Shown piece after piece: positions 62,368 to 64,000 of a stretch of 64,000 nucleotides of DNA. The DNA is from Amphiplicatus sp046296195 (GTDB lineage Bacteria; Pseudomonadota; Alphaproteobacteria; Caulobacterales; Parvularculaceae), in assembly GCA_046296195.1 (NCBI GenBank), contig JBKBLR010000008.1:50094-114093 (forward strand). Reading direction: 5' to 3'. The notes under the pieces were generated by a model. The model was given only the letters and a program-made list of their open reading frames with translations. It had not been told where the DNA came from and did no database searches. The position numbers and the translations under genes are program-made. The number at the start of each line of letters is the position of its first letter. Within the stretch, counting starts at the first letter, position 1.

Positions 62368-63063
62368 TCAGAGCAGCGCGTCTTCGCGCGCGATCACGAA
62401 GACGCTGTGCCCCGAATATCCCCGCCACGCCGCTTCGGGAATATTGGCGGCACGCAGCGACGACTCACCGAATTCCCGCACGAGATCGTAGGTTTCAGGA
62501 AAGCGAAAAACGGCGCCGAGCGTCACGCCGAGATCCGTCGGCGAAAATCGCCGGCAGTGATCGAACTGGCCGAAGCGCTTCGCTCTCGCCTCGCCGCTCA
62601 ACGCGGAGAGATCTTCCTCATACGCCAGACCGAAGATCGGCATCGAGAAGACATGGAACCCGCCCGGTTTAAGGCGGCGATGAAGGCGCAGCATCACCGC
62701 TGTCCAGTTGCAGGGCACATGCTCGATGACATGACTGTGGACGATGAGATCGAAGGGTCCGCGTCCATCAAGCGCCGTTGAATCGCAAAGGTCGAGGCTC
62801 ACAATGTCCGGAATATGGGGATAGGTCGCCGGATCGATGTCGGCGGCCAGATAGTTGCGCGATTGCGAGCGGAGCCATTCCGAGAGGCCGCGTTCCGGCG
62901 CAAGGTGCAAGATCGCCGCCTCCGACGGAACGCCGAGGCGGTCGAGCGCGAGTTTCATGACGCGCGTGCGCTCATAGGAGCCGCACCTGGCGCAATAGGC
63001 GTTGGCGCGCCCGTTCATCTCCTGAAATTCAGTTGATCCGCAAAGATTGCAGGCGGGGGTCAT
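62368..63063 (-). CDS. Zn-ribbon class I SAM methyltransferase (second of pair)
   Basis: 231 residues. The N-terminus has two CxxC pairs, CNLCGST...CARCGSYERTR (residues ~5-30), a likely zinc ribbon, followed by a class I methyltransferase: ILHLAPERGLSEWL replaces the usual glycine-rich loop, YLAADIDPATYP gives the ribose-binding acid, and FDLIVHSHVIEHVP is typical. Such proteins occur in surface-polysaccharide gene sets, but the acceptor is unknown. ATG 63061-63063 overlaps the upstream methyltransferase stop as ATGA. Convergent with prs, with a 12-base gap. Confidence 0.82.
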   Translation of the reverse strand: MTPACNLCGSTEFQEMNGRANAYCARCGSYERTRVMKLALDRLGVPSEAAILHLAPERGLSEWLRSQSRNYLAADIDPATYPHIPDIVSLDLCDSTALDGRGPFDLIVHSHVIEHVPCNWTAVMLRLHRRLKPGGFHVFSMPIFGLAYEEDLSALSGEARAKRFGQFDHCRRFSPTDLGVTLGAVFRFPETYDLVREFGESSLRAANIPEAAWRGYSGHSVFVIAREDALL

Positions 63064-63791
63064 TCCGGTTTTCCGCAAACGACCACTTCAAGGAATTCGC
63101 CGAGGATGCCCATGCGCCGCGACTGGAAGCGCGAGATTTCGACGTCGAACGGCGCCCATTCGGCGATCTGCTTGTGGATGTCATAGCCGTAATCGAAGGT
63201 GACGAGCGCGCCCTCGCCCGAAATCGGATTGCCGTGATACTGCGCGGGCTCGAGATGGGTCACGGAACCATCGGTCTCTCGCCGGGCGCGCGGCTTCAGC
63301 GCCTCGACCTGCGCGCGCAAGATCGGGAATGTGGCGACATAGACCCCGCCCGGCTTCAACGTTCGCCAGATCTCCCTCATCATCCAGTCCGGATGAAAGA
63401 CATGCTCGAACACGTCGAGCGTGATGACGATGTCATGGGCGTTGTCAGGAAAGGTCAGCGCTTCGAGCGACTCATTGCGAAACCCGTTCACCATCGCGCC
63501 GAAAGGACGGCCCGGGAAATAGTGCGAGGCGATGTAGCCCTTGCATTCACGCTGGAGCTTCATGGCGACGCCGCGCTTCATCGGGGATGATTCATGAATG
63601 ACGAGATCGCGCCAGTTCGGCCGGGTGCGCGCGAGAACCAGCGCCAGCGCGCGCTCGCGCGGGGAAGAGCCGTTCTCACAAGACTGGCAGAAGAGGCTGC
63701 CGCGCAGCCAGGAATGGCGCGCGATGAAGGTCGCCGGCGTCTCGCAGATCGGGCACCAGCCCTGGATCTCGAGGTAGAAGCCGTCGCTCAT
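63060..63791 (-). CDS. Zn-ribbon class I SAM methyltransferase (first of pair)
   Basis: 243 residues. N-terminal CPICETPATF...FCQSCENGSSPRERAL again gives two CxxC pairs. The core has YIASHYFPGRPFG, then DNAHDIVITLDVFEHVFHPDWMMREIWRTLKPGG, the post-I to motif III region of a class I methyltransferase, and a domain ending EFLEVVVCGKPE. The first glycine loop is reduced (VIHESSPMKRGVAM). It overlaps both neighbours by 4 bases, being tightly coupled to the glycosyltransferase gene upstream, which suggests a role in modifying a glycan or glycan carrier. Confidence 0.82.
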   Translation of the reverse strand: MSDGFYLEIQGWCPICETPATFIARHSWLRGSLFCQSCENGSSPRERALALVLARTRPNWRDLVIHESSPMKRGVAMKLQRECKGYIASHYFPGRPFGAMVNGFRNESLEALTFPDNAHDIVITLDVFEHVFHPDWMMREIWRTLKPGGVYVATFPILRAQVEALKPRARRETDGSVTHLEPAQYHGNPISGEGALVTFDYGYDIHKQIAEWAPFDVEISRFQSRRMGILGEFLEVVVCGKPE

Positions 63792-64000
63792 GCCCGCCCC
63801 GCCGCCGCCTCGCGCAGCGCGAGCATCTCCGGCGCCCCAAAAGCCTCGCTGACGAGGCGTGCGTAATCCGGGTGGCGCCGAATCACGGTGTCGACCGCGC
63901 CTTTGATGAGCCTTTCCTTCTCCGCGCCGAAGCTCGCACTGCGTTTGTGAAAGACGAACGCATAGGGACTGATGACATGGCGGAAGCCCGCCTTCAGCGC
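63788..64000 (-). CDS. Probable family 2 glycosyltransferase, C-terminal fragment (cut by window edge)
   Basis: Seventy codons open from the right edge to TGA (63790-63788), which overlaps the next start as ATGA. The fragment reads FRHVISPYAFVFHKRSASFG, then EKERLIKGAVDTVIRRHPDY and a short Ala-rich tail. The 'V-x-HK-x-S-A-S-F' segment followed by a helix ending HPDY is typical of the C-terminus of GT2 glycosyltransferases from polysaccharide clusters. The catalytic part is outside the window, so this is an inference from the tail alone. Confidence 0.6.
   Translation of the reverse strand, partial: ALKAGFRHVISPYAFVFHKRSASFGAEKERLIKGAVDTVIRRHPDYARLVSEAFGAPEMLALREAAAGRA

Overview
The window is chromosomal DNA of a GC-rich alphaproteobacterium. 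Four things point there: a recA upstream region with the alphaproteobacterial LexA box (GTTC-N7-GTTC), a DivL-type pseudo-histidine kinase with Tyr in place of the phospho-acceptor His, a 1630-residue NAD-glutamate dehydrogenase, and the order ubiK | lgt-midA-pgeF. DivL and several CtrA-like TTAA-N7-TTAA motifs suggest a lineage with the CtrA cell-cycle circuit (Caulobacterales, Parvularculales, Hyphomonadales or similar); I cannot name the genus. I see no rRNA, CRISPR array, insertion sequence, prophage or integration scar. Genes are tightly packed, with many 1-4 base start/stop overlaps.

Layout. 1-7785: the end of a sugar dehydrogenase, then a seven-gene minus-strand run (trmJ, amidohydrolase lipoprotein, queuosine-precursor transporter, DUF885 lipoprotein, TauE/SafE permease, small membrane protein, NUDIX hydrolase). 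7891-11390: icd, a TPR/2-oxoglutarate-oxygenase protein and a secreted DUF2807 repeat protein. 11439-20090 (minus): alaS, a VOC protein, recA with its SOS control region, a PilZ protein, and the fadJ/fadA beta-oxidation pair. 20289-30350: putA, a LytS/LytTR two-component pair, a convergent membrane-anchored serine hydrolase, and AsmA. 30526-40196: divL, a TPR protein, a decayed cupin (DUF985) pseudogene, a membrane protein and the large glutamate dehydrogenase. 40202-48999 (minus): esterase, purH, a short CapD-type epimerase/dehydratase, heparinase-like protein, rpe, a small exported protein, folD-DUF167-yggT and a hypothetical. 49116-57630 (plus): a stand-alone tRNA-Ala(CGC) with its own promoter and terminator, aldehyde dehydrogenase, GMC oxidoreductase, then glmS, AGE epimerase, manC, galE. 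57627-64000: ybjN-like, ubiK, lgt-midA-pgeF, prs, then two Zn-ribbon methyltransferases and the end of a glycosyltransferase (minus).

The genes are mainly central carbon and nitrogen metabolism (icd, fadAJ, putA, gdh, rpe, prs, purH, folD), sugar-nucleotide supply for the envelope (glmS, AGE, manC, galE, CapD-like, glycosyltransferase and methyltransferases), envelope maintenance (lgt, asmA, pgeF, lipoprotein hydrolases) and cell-cycle or stress control (divL, recA, pilZ). The least expected items are the unannotatable cupin pseudogene at 33944-34327, two candidate recA promoters of which only one overlaps the LexA box, an amidohydrolase lacking its HxH metal motif, the AT-rich TTAA cluster plus hairpin upstream of rpe, and a short CapD gene between the heparinase-like gene and purH.
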